From the NCBI GenBank assembly GCA_947561585.1, contig CANNZV010000327.1, positions 124,001 to 188,000 on the forward strand: DNA of 64,000 bases, given 5' to 3'. Within the stretch, counting starts at the first letter, position 1. Each line of letters starts with the position of its first letter. The notes beneath the pieces are model-generated. The model was not told the DNA's origin. It was given only the letters and a program-made list of their open reading frames with translations, and ran no database searches. Below are positions 50,361 to 61,985 of this stretch, piece by piece. Origin of the DNA: Caprella mutica (taxonomy: Eukaryota; Arthropoda; Malacostraca; Amphipoda; Caprellidae). A program made the translations under genes and the position numbers.

Positions 50361-50970
50361 AAGGTTGAATGTCACCTGGGAAGTGTATCCGCACCTAGCT
50401 ATGCTCCTTACACAGTGACAAGCCCCACCTACACAATAATATATATGAAATATTTGTTTCTTATAATGCTCGTTAAAAACGTCTTGAATGGAAAATTAGT
50501 CTTTGGCATTTACCAATGAATGTGTAAATATCAAATGAAGGTTTTTATGGAGAAAAAAATATTGAAAAGTAAATTGGTTAAGATTTTAAAAGAGCTTTAG
50601 TGAGGACTGGCGGGCACGTGCCTTCGGCTAGGTTAGTGAGCAATTTTTTGAAGGCTAGGTTATTAGTATTAAGGGGACTTTCATTTTTACAGTAATAACT
50701 ATATAGATATTGTATTATTTAATGTTCAAAGGAAAATAATATTTCAGCAATGCTACTTTTTTAACTACACATTGAACCGAACTTCATTACGCACAAAGAA
50801 AAGACCATTTATAATTATTGTACAAGCGAATGTTAAGCTTTAGGTCTTGTTCAATGTTCATACTAAGTAAAAAATGAATATCTCCTTAAATTCCTTAACG
50901 AAGGGCGAACGCTGTGTATTTCTAAATTAAAATGTTATTAGTCACAATAAGTAATTGCCAGTAAGTATCT
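50361..50970. other. No gene supported; possible signal-peptide frame
   Basis: At 50445 an ATG opens MKYLFLIMLVKNVLNGKLVF, hydrophobic at its start. It lies upstream of the lectin exons, but I see no good splice donor before the stop at 50517-50519, so its role as a first exon is speculative. Confidence 0.2.
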
Positions 50971-51077
50971 GGTAGTTTTCCACCTGGCCGTTTTCTGCTC
51001 TGGCAGTTTTCTGCCTGGCATTTTCTGCCTGGCATTTTCTGCCTGGCAATTTTCTGCCTGGCAATTTTTTGTGTACC
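50971..51077. repeat. Tandem repeat, 14 bp unit; possible foldback-family end
   Basis: About six copies of TTTTCTGCCTGGCA. The right edge, read from outside, is GGTACACAAAAAATTGCC, which loosely resembles the right end of the foldback at 45823 (GGTAGCCGGTAAATTGCTCG). Confidence 0.6.
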
Positions 51078-51500
51078 GTTGTTAAACCAATGATGATGGC
51101 ATTTTTATGATTTGGATCATCACTATAAATACTCCAATGAAGGCAATTATAGTTACACTAGACGTACAAGTTTACAACTGTACAACTCATCACTGCACAA
51201 AAAATAGTGCAAATGAAAAATTATAAACCAATTTATACATAATATTCGAAATAATTACAATCGAGTGTTAAAATTTTCCATTGAATTAGTTTTTAGTTCC
51301 AATTTCAATCAATATCTTTTATATTTCTGACATGTTCACTCCAAGTTTTTTGGTTTCATTTCACTGTAATATGATTTTATTATCTGCTATCTAACTGTTT
51401 CAGTGTCTACCGTATATCCTATATTTACCACAAAATTTTAATTCCCTAAATTACAGAAACAAATGGGAATAAATAATCTATCAAGTTCATTCTGTTCAAG

Positions 51501-51638
51501 GTCGCTACCACCTGTTAGATTTGGACTTCATATATAAAGTTGATGACAGTAACTCTGAATGTCAGAAATATGGAACTCAGCCCTGTGCACCAGCAGATGA
51601 AGCAAGCATTCCGGAATTTCTTGATGATCTTGAGGAAG
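51501..51638 (+). CDS. C-type lectin-like gene, internal exon (first half of domain)
   Basis: A 138-base exon between a pyrimidine-rich acceptor (TTCATTCTGTTCAAG) and a good donor (GAAG then GTAATT at 51639). It starts with two bases of a split codon and ends with one, so both boundaries are phase 1. It encodes 45 full codons, including RYHLLDLDFIYKVD, SECQKYGTQPC and DEASIPEFLDDLEE. This fits the CTLD segment from the Y-x-L strand through the first conserved Cys (residue 20) and the helix-2 region. An additional Cys (28) sits where many family members have Leu-Ala. TAA closes the frame at 51470-51472, upstream of the acceptor. Upstream exons for the signal peptide and domain start were not found. 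C-type lectins of this type are usually secreted carbohydrate- or pattern-binding proteins; secretion here is inferred. Confidence 0.7.
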
Positions 51639-53879
51639 GTAATTCTCATTAGTTTCTTCTTTGAATTCAGTAGCGAGTTTTTGCATGAAATTGCATTTAT
51701 ATTCCAGATAAATTCATGAGAAAATTTATTCACAGAAGAATTGTGATTAGTATAGACACGAACTGTAAAATGATATTTTGAAACTAAATTTAGTCGAAGA
51801 AATTCCCACCCTGTATTAACAACATATTGTTCGTCAAAACAGCATTCAAAGATATAAATATTTCATAAATTTAATTTGTACACTAATAGGTATAAAGCTC
51901 AACACTCACTGCAATAACTAAAAGAAATTTCTATTATTTGAAGTTGATCAAACATTGTTTATAATCATTAAACGGTTCAGTACCAAGTTCATATTACAGA
52001 TGGCGCTGATATATGTGGTTATCATTTTTCGGTAACCTTTTTGAATTCATCGAACCACATTATTTTAAATAATTATTGTCTCTTTACGTCCTACTTTTTA
52101 GAGTTAGAAGAAGCCTATATCAAAATGTTCAATACTACACTAATTTATTTCTAAAGGAGCAGAGAACATTTAAAAGATCAGACTTTTTCTCACTTGTCGA
52201 TAAATTTATAGAGGAAGATTGAAAAAATGTGTTCGATGATTTATCAAAGAATTGTTTAAATCAATTTACGTATTAGCGTTACCTGCTGAGTGAACTTTTT
52301 ACAAATAATATTGAAATAAAGTCAATGGCACTATCAATCGAGACTAGCCTAGGTACAGAAACAAATTATTATCAATATAGCTAGAACATTGGAAAAATAG
52401 CCGTAGTAGCGGTTAAAATGAACACTTGTAGCGCTATAAGTGGAAAATTGTAGCGATATAAAAGAGCATCAAGAGCACATATCGAAGCATTAGGAGCATT
52501 TATCGGAGCATTTAGAGCAGCTACGGAAACATATGGGGGTGGTTATTGAAGCATTGGAGTATTTATCAGAGCATATGGTGTAGTTATGGGAGTATTTGGG
52601 GGCGGTTATTGGAGCATTGGAGTACGTATCAGAGCATTTGTAGCAGTTATGGGAGCATTTAGGGACAGTTATGGGAGCATTTGTGGGCGGTTATTGGAGC
52701 ATTGGAGTACTTATCAGAGTATTTGTAGCAGTTATGGGAGCATTTAGGGACTGTTATGGGAGCATTTGGGGGCGGTTATTGGAGCATTGGAGTACTTATC
52801 AGAGCATTTGTAGCAGTTATGGGAGCATTTAGGGACTGTTATGGGAGCATTTGGGGGCGGTTATTGGAGCATTGGAGTACTTATCAAAGCATTTGTAGCA
52901 GTTATGGGAGCATTTAAAGGCAGTTATAAGAGCAGTTGGATGCAGTTATTGGATCATTGAAAGCAGTTATCAGAGTGTTTCATGCACTGGAAGAAAAATT
53001 ATGTTACTAATCGTAGTTTTGGAAGAAATATACTCAAAAAATATATCTTTCCATTTATTCAAAATTTATTTATTTGAAAATATCATAATGTAAATATGTA
53101 AGCCTCCGAAATATTTTACAATAATAGAAAAAATAAACGAGGGGAAAATATATATATATATACTAAACCGTAATTGAACGTATGCAGTATAACATTTCGA
53201 CTCTATAAAACAATTTGAGTCTATTTTAAGTCTAAAATGTTACAGATAATTCTAGCATCAACTGTAGTTGAAGTTTGATAATAACGTGAAAGTCAACCCA
53301 TATCAAGATTGAACCATTACTTGCTTAGCATTTTCTTTTTTTAAACATAATTATTTACCCGAGAGCGATTTTTTTAATAAGGAGAATAATCTCTCTACCT
53401 CTGTGGAAATATCAAGATCAGTAGAAAGGCAGGTAAAAACGTATGGTGCAAATTCAGGAAAGATATCAATAAGATATCAATCAATATCAACTCGTCACAC
53501 TAGTGACTTGATTTGACGTTCAGTTAATAATATTACTGTGGTGTTTGTTATTCATATTACTTATAATAAATTTTTCTTGTACATATAAAACTAAACTCTA
53601 ATTTTTTAAAGGGATTCATTATAATTTGATTAAATGCAAATAAACTTATTCGGGAACAACAGAACTAAATAAATAATTTAAATATTATTGAAATATACTA
53701 TATTTACAAGCCTTATAAAATAATACGGATGAACAGTTCCTTAATCCAAATTTTTTGAAGTTTCCTTATAGCATTTAGCAAAATTCTAGAATGTGTAGTG
53801 TGTATTATTAAAGTATCAGTATTAGTTACTGTTATAAATAATGTATGGATATATTACTGACCAATTAATTTCTCTTCAG
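51639..53879 (+). other. Predicted intron of the lectin-like gene (2241 bp)
   Basis: Starts GTAATT and ends TTTCTCTTCAG. Phase 1 on both sides. Contains the 85 bp minisatellite at 52440-52980 and otherwise AT-rich sequence with no genes. Confidence 0.65.
52440..52980. repeat. Intronic minisatellite, 85 bp higher-order unit
   Basis: The basic unit is about 21 bp (GGTTATGGGAGCATTTGGGG type). Four basic units form an 85-base higher-order unit repeated exactly in the centre (GGTTATTGG at 52689, 52774 and 52859). The edges are degenerate. Confidence 0.92.
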
Positions 53880-54097
53880 TATACTACGATGCAGCAGTCG
53901 GATTGAAATCCACTGACGGCGGGGTTACCTACAAGTGGGCTTCAGGCGTACCTATGCCTAAGAATCATCCAGGATGGAAGAATGGAGGGACATTTGATGA
54001 AAAGTGTAGTTTATTTGCTTCCAGAAAAGTGAAAACGATTAGTTGTATAACGGATGGTTTTGCAATCTGCGCTATGGTTCCATATTATGCAAATTAA
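53880..54097 (+). CDS. C-type lectin-like gene, terminal exon
   Basis: The acceptor TTTCTCTTCAG ends at 53879. The exon starts with two bases that complete a codon (G+TA, Val) from the 51501-51638 exon, then 71 codons and TAA at 54095-54097. Key segments are YYDAAVGLKS (the WIGL-like strand), TYKWASGVPM (the W-x-x-G loop), HPGWKNGG, FDEKCSLF, TISC and DGFAICAM. Its three Cys plus Cys20 of the previous exon give the four canonical CTLD cysteines (first with last, middle pair together). The calcium and sugar-selecting EPN/QPD tripeptide is not present; MPKNHP stands in its place. Classical calcium-dependent mannose or galactose binding is therefore doubtful. The joined part is 117 residues. A polyadenylation signal AATAAA lies at 54477-54482. 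Confident on the domain; the ligand is unknown. Confidence 0.8.
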
Positions 54098-54476
54098 ATT
54101 TCGAACTTACCATAATTCGAAGACTAAGACATGAACAGAAGATTTAAGGGTAATAATTATAACCATAGGAGTGCTAGATATAATTATATATAATTCAGAA
54201 CTGGTTATGAATGTTATAATATAACTCTTCTGTTGTCCTTTTTATTTCTCTAACTAAATTATAATTATTGTAAATCAAATTTTGAAACTTGTATAAATTA
54301 AAATTGGTTTTCTTTATTAAATGTTGTTAGAGTTAAACCTTCAAATAGTAATTCACTATAACGGCAGTATTGATGTAATCATGCACTATCACTGAAATTT
54401 TTACTAGAGTATAACTGGTATCAAGTGAAGGAACCACTGAATTGCACTTGAAAGTGAATGTGCATCTATGGAACGA

Positions 54477-54482
54477 AATAAA
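54477..54482 (+). promoter_or_regulatory. Polyadenylation signal AATAAA
   Basis: First AATAAA downstream of the lectin stop codon, about 380 bases after it. Plausible 3' end signal; the cleavage site is not known. Confidence 0.4.
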
Positions 54483-55200
54483 TTAAAATAATACGATAGA
54501 TAAACAGTAATAAGTAAATGTGATGAAATACTAGACACTGAATTTAGACTATTTCAATAATAATGATTTTTTATTTCTAAACTAATTATCATACCTATAA
54601 ATAAATGTACATATATATTCAAAAATACATGTATTTATATGTTATAGTAGTTCTTAAATATGTTGATGATCAAGTTTATTGCCACAATAGATTAAGAAAG
54701 TGTTTCAAAATATACTCTATAATTCCTCCAGCCCCGGGCACTGAAGATGTTAATCAAGAGCTATGTTTTTTTAATGTTTTTTTTCACTTATGTGCAAAAT
54801 TCTATCACTATATCTTAGTTAAAACGAACAAAACACAAAATGATTCACTCTTTTGCTGACATGACAAAATATATATGTAATGTTTGATAAATGTAGAGTG
54901 TGGTAAACCCTACTTCAAAGGATGAGTTCCGCTATTAGGGTACCACCAGGATAATGACAGACTACAACCTCTCTAAGCTACTGTATTCCAACGACTAACT
55001 ACTACAAAGGAGAGACTCACCGTCTCTAAATACTCTACACCATTACGTACATACAAACAGACATGTACACTTATGAACGTGTGATGCTATGTAAGCATCA
55101 CACCTTAGTAGGACTTACTTATCTAATGCACAGAAAATAAAGGAACATAACAATATATCAACATCCATCATTATCCTATGGGTAAGTTCCAAGTTATCGA
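54483..55200. other. No gene seen; one perfect hairpin
   Basis: GTGTGATGCT (55079-55088) pairs perfectly with AGCATCACAC (55094-55103) around a 5-base loop. An 84-codon frame at 54605-54859 has no supported function. Confidence 0.45.
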
Positions 55201-55500
55201 ACAGTTCCATATAGGTATCCATACAGTCCCAGTATCCATCTTTCCCTGCAATCTATATAGTTATCCATGCAGTCTCAGTATCCATCTATTCCTGCTATCC
55301 AAATAGTTATGCACGCAGTCTCTGTATCCATCTATCCTTCTTATCCATATAGTCGTCCATGCAGTCTTAGTATCCATCTATCCCAGCTATCTAAATTGTC
55401 GTCCATGAAGTCTCAGGATCCATCTGCCTCAGGTAACCATATAATCATCAATGCAGTCTCAGTATCCATCTATCCCTGCAATCCAAATAGTTATTCATTA
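55201..55500. repeat. Minisatellite, 46 bp unit
   Basis: About 6.5 copies containing GTCTCAGTATCCATCTATCC and AAATAGTTATCCATGCA, period 46 (55270, 55316). Confidence 0.9.
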
Positions 55501-57047
55501 GGTGTTATCTCTCTTCATCTATTTTTTCACACCATCATCAATCTTTAGAGGTAGGTGTAAATTTCCCCCGAGAAAACATAGTCCGTCACAGGGAATTAAT
55601 GTCCGTAACTATCCTATGTACGTACATACCCGATAGGAAATACAATAGTGACGACAGCTCCTTCACGTCGCTATCAAACACTAACGCCTACATATGACGT
55701 CTGATAGAGTTGGTGTCCCTAGTTGGTAATTTTTAATCAGTAGATCGACTGTTATTTTCCATTACGGTAAATATTGATGGTATTTTATTTACAACATCAT
55801 AATGCAAAATGAATCATGTAATTTTATCAACATCGTAAAACATAAAAAAGAAAGAGAATTAAGGATCACATTGCATTACACTGAATATATTTTATATCGT
55901 GAAGAGCCTTTTTTTATATGATAGCATGTTAAACTTTTCATTCGAAATTTACGTCGTACCTGACCATTCACCGAGTTGCAGACTGATTGTATATATCACT
56001 CGCCATCTTGTAACTGTCACTTTACCCTAGTTAATTCACTTCGTTCATCGTATCGAGTTGCGAGACAAAAGTTATGATTTAGTTGTGAAGAGTGTTGATA
56101 TCTTCTGTGTTATTATAAAAAGATGAGGGAGTTTAAAAGACAACATTAACGCCTGGGGAGAAATATTCTAATTATTACTTTGGAGAAAAGAGGCACAGTG
56201 AGGATGATGGTCTATAGGAAATATTTGATAAGTATTGGCAGGTGTTGAACCGTGAACTAAAAAATAGTTTGAAAGATTATCTAACTTATTAGTTAGTTAT
56301 TTCATTTTGTATCCGTGATACCTAACGGTATCTTGGATATCGATTTAAATAATGATTATCATTGTTTTATATATTTTCTTATACAATTGAAAAAATGGGA
56401 ACGACCGATTACTCGTAACTTACCCCAAAGAAAAAAGATCAAATTTATTCTGATCAATTTATTTTTCAGGAAAGGTTTAGTAATTCAATTTCCTATCTCA
56501 CAAATAATGTGTTACACAGGGTGTCATTTTGTATTCACTAATATATCTCTTTTATTTATGTTTTAATGAAAACTTTTTTGAAATTTATAATCTATGATCA
56601 GAAATTTTATTTTATTAATATAGATTTCTCACTATCATTTCATTAAAGAATTACCACAAATATCTAAGCAAACGTCAGGTCATTGAAGGGCAGAATTGGA
56701 AAGTTTCTCTGAGTGTCTCAAGCCGTTATACTATTTGTATATTTTAATGTCGGAACTTTTGATAGAGAAGAAAAAATTTCAAGAAATAATTGAATTTTAA
56801 ATTGAATGCTGAAACTTTAGCCTGGATGAATTTCACAGCCATTGCGCAACAAGAAACTTCAGTAGGTGATACTAACATGGTGATATCTCTCTCTCTCTCT
56901 CTCTTTAATTTGAGTAATATCAATAATTATTGAGGTATTTAGATTTAAAATGTCATGAATTCAAACTTAGAGAATTAGTACTGGCTATGGATGAATAACG
57001 GGGAGAGAGAAACAGCGATACACTGCATCTTAACTCTCTTTTAATGT
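55501..57047. other. No gene seen
   Basis: A (CT)n microsatellite lies at about 56887-56906. An 83-codon frame at 56315-56566 has no recognisable domain. Confidence 0.4.
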
Positions 57048-57290
57048 CTTTGATACAGCAATACGCTTCATTCTAAATACCTATTAGTATCATTGATACA
57101 GCAATTTACTGATGTATCTTTGATACAGCAATGCACTACATCATAAATACCTATTAGTATCATAGATACAGCAATGGACTAAATTCTAAATACCTATTGG
57201 TATCATAGATAGAGCAATACACTACATTCTAAATACCTATTAGTATCTTTGATACAGCAATGCACTACATTCTAAATACCTATTAACACA
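57048..57290. repeat. Minisatellite, 43 bp unit
   Basis: About 5.7 copies containing TTTGATACAGCAATGCACTA and AAATACCTATTAGTATC (GATACAGCAATG at 57122 and 57165). Confidence 0.9.
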
Positions 57291-57849
57291 GTCTATTCAC
57301 ATCCTGTGATCAGTCACGTTGTAGCTACGTGGTAGTATTCAACGGCTGTCCAAATATGGTGAAGTCCCACGTAACTACTATGACCAAATAAAATTCTTCT
57401 TCAAGATTGGTCGTGAAGCCATAGAAGATGTTGACTATTGGGTGGATTGCTGTTTGTAGTTACATACCTGACAACAGAAGTACCAAGAGTACAGAAGACG
57501 TCTAAATGGATCATTAATGGCTAAATAACGACAAATAGCGGTATTACAACTTACATTTGTTTAAGTATACAATTATTGTGTCTGGTGTTACTTTGACCAT
57601 CGGAACTACTCTATAAATTCTATTATAGTCAATTGCATTTTAATTATCCCGTACATGGAGGGTGGCTTTATTTTAGGACAGTAATTTGTAGATGTGGCAC
57701 ATCAGCAAAGTAGAAGTTTAGTAACCGTGTACGGGTTAATATGTTATTTTTAATCAGTGCTTAATGACTTTGATTATATTGAAGAGTATTGTGTAATTAG
57801 TTACTCATATTTCACTTTAGTAAAATGTAGTAATATATTGATTCAGATT

Positions 57850-58100
57850 TCTGCAGTTTTATCAGCCTGGACTGGACAAAAGACATTGATGTACCAAGTT
57901 GCTATTGGAATATTTTAATTATGGAACCTTTTTAGCTGTTTCTTGTTTCGAATAATCCCTGCTCATAATTGTTTATAATTTTTTTTATTGATCTGCACTA
58001 AAATATTTCCTAATACGGAAAATTATAAAAAGGCTTGATGAAATTTGTATTTTGTGCTTTTTTCTTCAATAAAATCCATATCCTTATCCTTATCCTTAGT
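57850..58100 (+). repeat. Possible retroposon 3' end with TATCCT tail
   Basis: AATAAA at about 58069 is followed immediately by CCATATCCTTATCCTTATCC, a short (TATCCT)n tail. Short hexamer tails after a polyadenylation-like signal are typical of non-LTR retrotransposon or SINE 3' ends. No coding remnant was identified upstream, and the start is a guess. Confidence 0.35.
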
Positions 58101-58980
58101 TGTTTTGAATTGAACCAACTTGAAAAATACGTGTATAGTTATTCTTCCTTTGTTTAATAATCACTCTCTCGTACAAATTTCAAACCTACTAAATAATTCT
58201 AAATCCATAACATTATCACTCATTGCTCAATCTAACCCATACCACCCCCCCCCCCCCCCTCCATCAGTTTACAGAGAATGGTAAGAAGGAGACAAGAGAT
58301 GTGCTAAAGTAACATGAAAAACCTCTCAACTTTCCAATGCAAGATGGACTAGAAAATGCTTCTCTGTTTACTGTTTCGTGTATTTACTTCAATAAGCTCC
58401 TATAGGACGAAAAGGGATTTGAAATTACTGCAACTTTAATGCTTCTATATATGGCATCTAAGATAACCAGTTAAATAATAATTATTATACATTTTACTTT
58501 ATTTGACCGAAAATATAAAACAATCCGATAACTTGTAACTTACCCTAGTATTAGGAGATCTCAGTTTTGACTAAGTTCATATTTTAAAAACATATTTTTT
58601 CTTGCATTTGTTTAAAAAATAACCGATTCATATTTAATTAAATGAATGCTAAAGAATATCTAACTATTAGGCATAATGTTTTATTTTAATAAAGCACATT
58701 ATTCATTTCAATGAATTATAATATTAATACAAAAGTAATTAAAGAAGAGATTGTAATCTTCACAGACTTCATTAAAAAAATTATTATTGGTAACAGGATC
58801 GGACAAGCAATCGGATATGAGGAATATCTTTAGTACCTAATAATGGTTGGCATGGTAACATTTCTCTCAATATTCTAACAGTGACTGGAAAGTTAGCAAA
58901 TGACCCGTAAATGAGGGATGAGATTAACTACTATATTAGTAGTGAACTTTCTTACGATTCCAATTGACTGGAATGGACAC
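58101..58980. other. No gene seen
   Basis: A run of about 16 C lies at 58244-58259. The rest is AT-rich. Confidence 0.45.
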
Positions 58981-59132
58981 CTGGAATATTTAAAAACATG
59001 GAGTGTGAAAAAAATTTGAAATGTATAAAATCTTGGAGGACTGTGTTAAAACTCGGAATGTGTAAAAACTTGGAATGTATAAAATCTTGGACTGTGTTAA
59101 AACTCGGAATGTGTAAAAACTTGGAATGTTTG
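58981..59132. repeat. Tandem repeat, 17 bp unit in 51 bp groups
   Basis: About nine copies of a TTGGAATGTGTAAAAAC-type unit. Three variants form a 51-base group repeated at 59051 and 59102. Confidence 0.85.
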
Positions 59133-59224
59133 TAGATCTCATCATTGATGAACATTTAAAAAGTTTCCTTTGGGTGTAAAAAGTTCTACAAATGTAGAAT
59201 CGAAACTTTTGCTGAACTTCACAA

Positions 59225-59320
59225 AAAGTTGGTTTAGTCGTTAGAGTGTCTCACTTGGCAATCAGTGTCTCTTCTCGGTGATATCCACCGACTGTGTCCA
59301 TAACTCAGTTACCTGCCAAA
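59225..59320 (+). repeat. tRNA-like SINE head (decayed)
   Basis: TTGGTTTAGTCGTTAGAG at 59229-59246 matches an RNA polymerase III A box (TGGTTTAGTCG fits TRGYNNANNNG), followed by CACTTGGCAATCAGTG. A decayed B box (GGTGATATCC) lies 47 bases downstream, the spacing found in tRNAs. No cloverleaf or full B box remains, so this is a SINE fragment rather than a functional tRNA gene. Confidence 0.4.
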
Positions 59321-59777
59321 TGTTTGATGTCTGGAATAGGGATTGGGGAGAGAATACTATTTGGAAAATGTATTGCTTTGTGTTTTTCTTAAAACTGATA
59401 TTTTTTCTTTAAAATATCGGTATAGTTAATCAATGATTTTGAATTTAAAATATAATGAAATTTTTTTCAAATAATATAGAATAAAAAATAATATATTACC
59501 TTATTTACAATACTGGATAATAAAATAATAATTGTTTTGCAAATTATGAATCTAATCAACATGTATAGATTCAGAATCATATGCTCCTATATAAGGAGTT
59601 TCACTTCCGTAGATTATTATCATTAATGCTGTTTCTCTGATCAGCAATTGAATAGACAAACACTAGAGCGATAACCTTTGCATAGGTGTAGAGGAGTTAT
59701 TAGGAGGTGTGGAGAAGTGTATTATGTGTGAGAGGTGGTATAGATGTTATCGAGAGGTATGAAGAGGCGTACTTGAG

Positions 59778-60850
59778 GGCAGCGTCCCCAAAATTTTGAA
59801 AAAAAATTATTATTGAAGTTATGGTTCTGAAACTTTGTATGTATATATAAAATTGAATTATCTATCGTTTTTGTTCATGACATTTTTTCGATTAGACCCA
59901 TAGAAAACGAGTTATTCAAATTTCAAACAAATTTCGAACCATTTCAAAAAACAAAGCTCCTGGTTTTTGGTTGAAGCTAGAGCATTGCGGTTTTTCGCAT
60001 ACGATACTCCATACTCATATCTACAATATTATCTTCTTCGATTTTTGATTTTCGAATGGGTTTTCTAATTTTCGACTTTTTCATAAAAAGTAAACCAAAA
60101 ATTTTGAAGAAAAATTTTTGTCGGAAAAAATTTTCCATAACAAATTCGAAAATCAAAAATCGAAGGCAATCATATTGTAGATATCATTATGGAGTATCGA
60201 ATGCAAGAAACCGCAATGCTCTAGCTTCAACCAAAAAACAGGGGCTTTGTTTTGAATACTCATTTTTTCACATTTCTAGAAGTGCGAGAAATTGAGGTTG
60301 AAAGTCTAGTGCTCTATTGGCACTGTATCCCCGCTAGCATAAGCTTAGCTATTATCCACTCAAAGGTGGAGGTATCATCAAACTAACTGAATTGCAATAT
60401 AACACTCACACAAAGAAACTGAAATGTATAATATTGCATCTTTATGCTAATTGCCTAAGACAAACATTACGTCACACGCGTCATAGCTGACAGTGGAAAT
60501 CGCAGTTACAGCGCGTAACCTTGAAATGTTATTGAAAACCCCCCCCCCCCCCCCCTTCGCCTTTGGCTATATAGTGATTTTTGGTGACATTATTCAAATT
60601 ATTAATTGCATCTCTATGCTAATTGGCTAAGACAAACATCACTCCATATCACGTCACACGCGTCATAGATGAGATTGCACATGGAAGTCGCAGCGCGTAA
60701 CCTTGAAATGTTATTGAAAACCCTCCCCCCCCCCCCTTGGCCTTTGGAGATATAGTTATTTTTGGTCTCTCACATTGTTCACAATATTGGTAGGTACTTA
60801 ATTATGAAAAAAAAATCATAAAATTTAGAGTTTTCTTCGGGGACGGTACC
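59778..60850. mobile_element. Nonautonomous DNA transposon with CTTGAG duplications
   Basis: A 1073 bp element. The left end GGCAGCGTCCCC matches the right end, reverse complemented, GGTACCGTCCCC at 10 of 12 positions. Both are flanked by CTTGAG (59772-59777 and 60851-60856). Inside are an inverted repeat with arms at about 59951-60060 and 60143-60255 (for example CTAGAGCATTGCGGTTT and its complement) and a direct duplication of about 160 bases (60431-60585 and 60606-60766), each copy ending in a long C run. There is no transposase. The 79-codon frame at 60056-60295 reads across the foldback and is unlikely to be real. Superfamily not assigned. Confidence 0.65.
60431..60766 (+). repeat. Tandem duplication inside the CTTGAG element
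   Basis: Two copies (60431-60585 and 60606-60766) share TATGCTAATTG, AAGACAAACAT, GTCACACGCGTCATAG, CGCGTAACCTTGAAATGTTA and a poly-C tract followed by CCTTTGG. Confidence 0.85.
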
Positions 60851-60856
60851 CTTGAG

Positions 60857-61985
60857 CAGACTGGGAAACGATAGTGTACTTGTACTTTGAAAATATCGTG
60901 TTCTCTATAGTATCAACATTTATAACTACTGTACATCTGATCTGTAAGATTTATGTCAACTGCTATATTATTTCCTTGAGAAAGTACTACTAAAAATTCT
61001 CTTTCAATTTACTAATTATCTGAATAAAGTTATAAACATTTTTAGAAGATTATCAATTTTTCATGATCCAAAATTTTGTCCGTGTTTGTATTATCAGTTT
61101 TCTTACGCATTTAATATATGAAAATTATCTGCATTTACCTAATTGATTACAATAACCAGTCAAAATTGATGAATTAATATTCTTTTCAATTTTATAATCA
61201 TCCTGATGAAATATTATTCGGTTTTAAGAAGTAACCTGTATTTTTTTACATATAGATTTTTTTGTTATTCGTACTTTTCTGGTATATTAATTTTTTTCCC
61301 GAGTTTTCTATTAGTTTTTCTAATTTCCTTGTTTTAATATTTTTCAATTTTTCTGGAATTTAGGTTTTCTACTTTACCTTCTTACCGAAATTATCCGAAA
61401 TTTCAGTTAATCAGATGTTCCATCTTTCAGTTTTTTGTTTGTTTTCTGATTTTTAGTTTTTTCGAATATTTCAGTACAACATTTTTTTCTAAATATTTTA
61501 GTTTCATTTGGATTTTTCGGTTTGTCAGGTTCTATGGTTTTCTGGATTTTAGTTTTTTTTTCGATTTTTCGGTCTTCCGAATAATTTTCGACTGACTACT
61601 TCAGTTTTTTGAATTTTCATTTCTGATTTTCTGTTTAATATTTTAATCGTGGATTATTACCGTATCTCAAATGTTAAAACGTGACGTTTACTTGCAACCA
61701 GTCAACAGAAAAGTACACGCTGTGCAGTAGTGTGTAGAGTATTATTTCAATTACATTTCAATTTTAATTCATTAAGTATTTTCCATTTGACCTGATTATA
61801 TCCTCATCTCATTTTACTTACCATATCCTTCCATCACCCCCTCCCCAACCCCTCTTCATCACCCCCCCCCCTCCCCCTCATTATCTGTCTTCAATATCCG
61901 CTGTTTTGTCTCTCCTTTCACAAGCGAATTCTTCAGCCAAAACTTTGGTAAACTTCCGCTCTGAGTCGTTAGTGGTGCAGAGTTT
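60857..61985. other. No gene seen; T-rich low-complexity tract
   Basis: 61230-61650 consists of degenerate TTTTTCGGTTTT-like and TTTCTGATTTTT-like sequence. C-rich runs occur at 61845-61880. Confidence 0.5.

Noticed and set aside
49625..50519. Frames of 75-197 codons rich in Glu/Ser/Asn/Val
   Set aside because: Translations of the 24 bp minisatellite, open on both strands.
54605..54859. LKYVDDQVY, resembling the reverse transcriptase YxDD motif
   Set aside because: None of the other reverse transcriptase blocks are present around it; in AT-rich DNA this tetrapeptide arises easily by chance.
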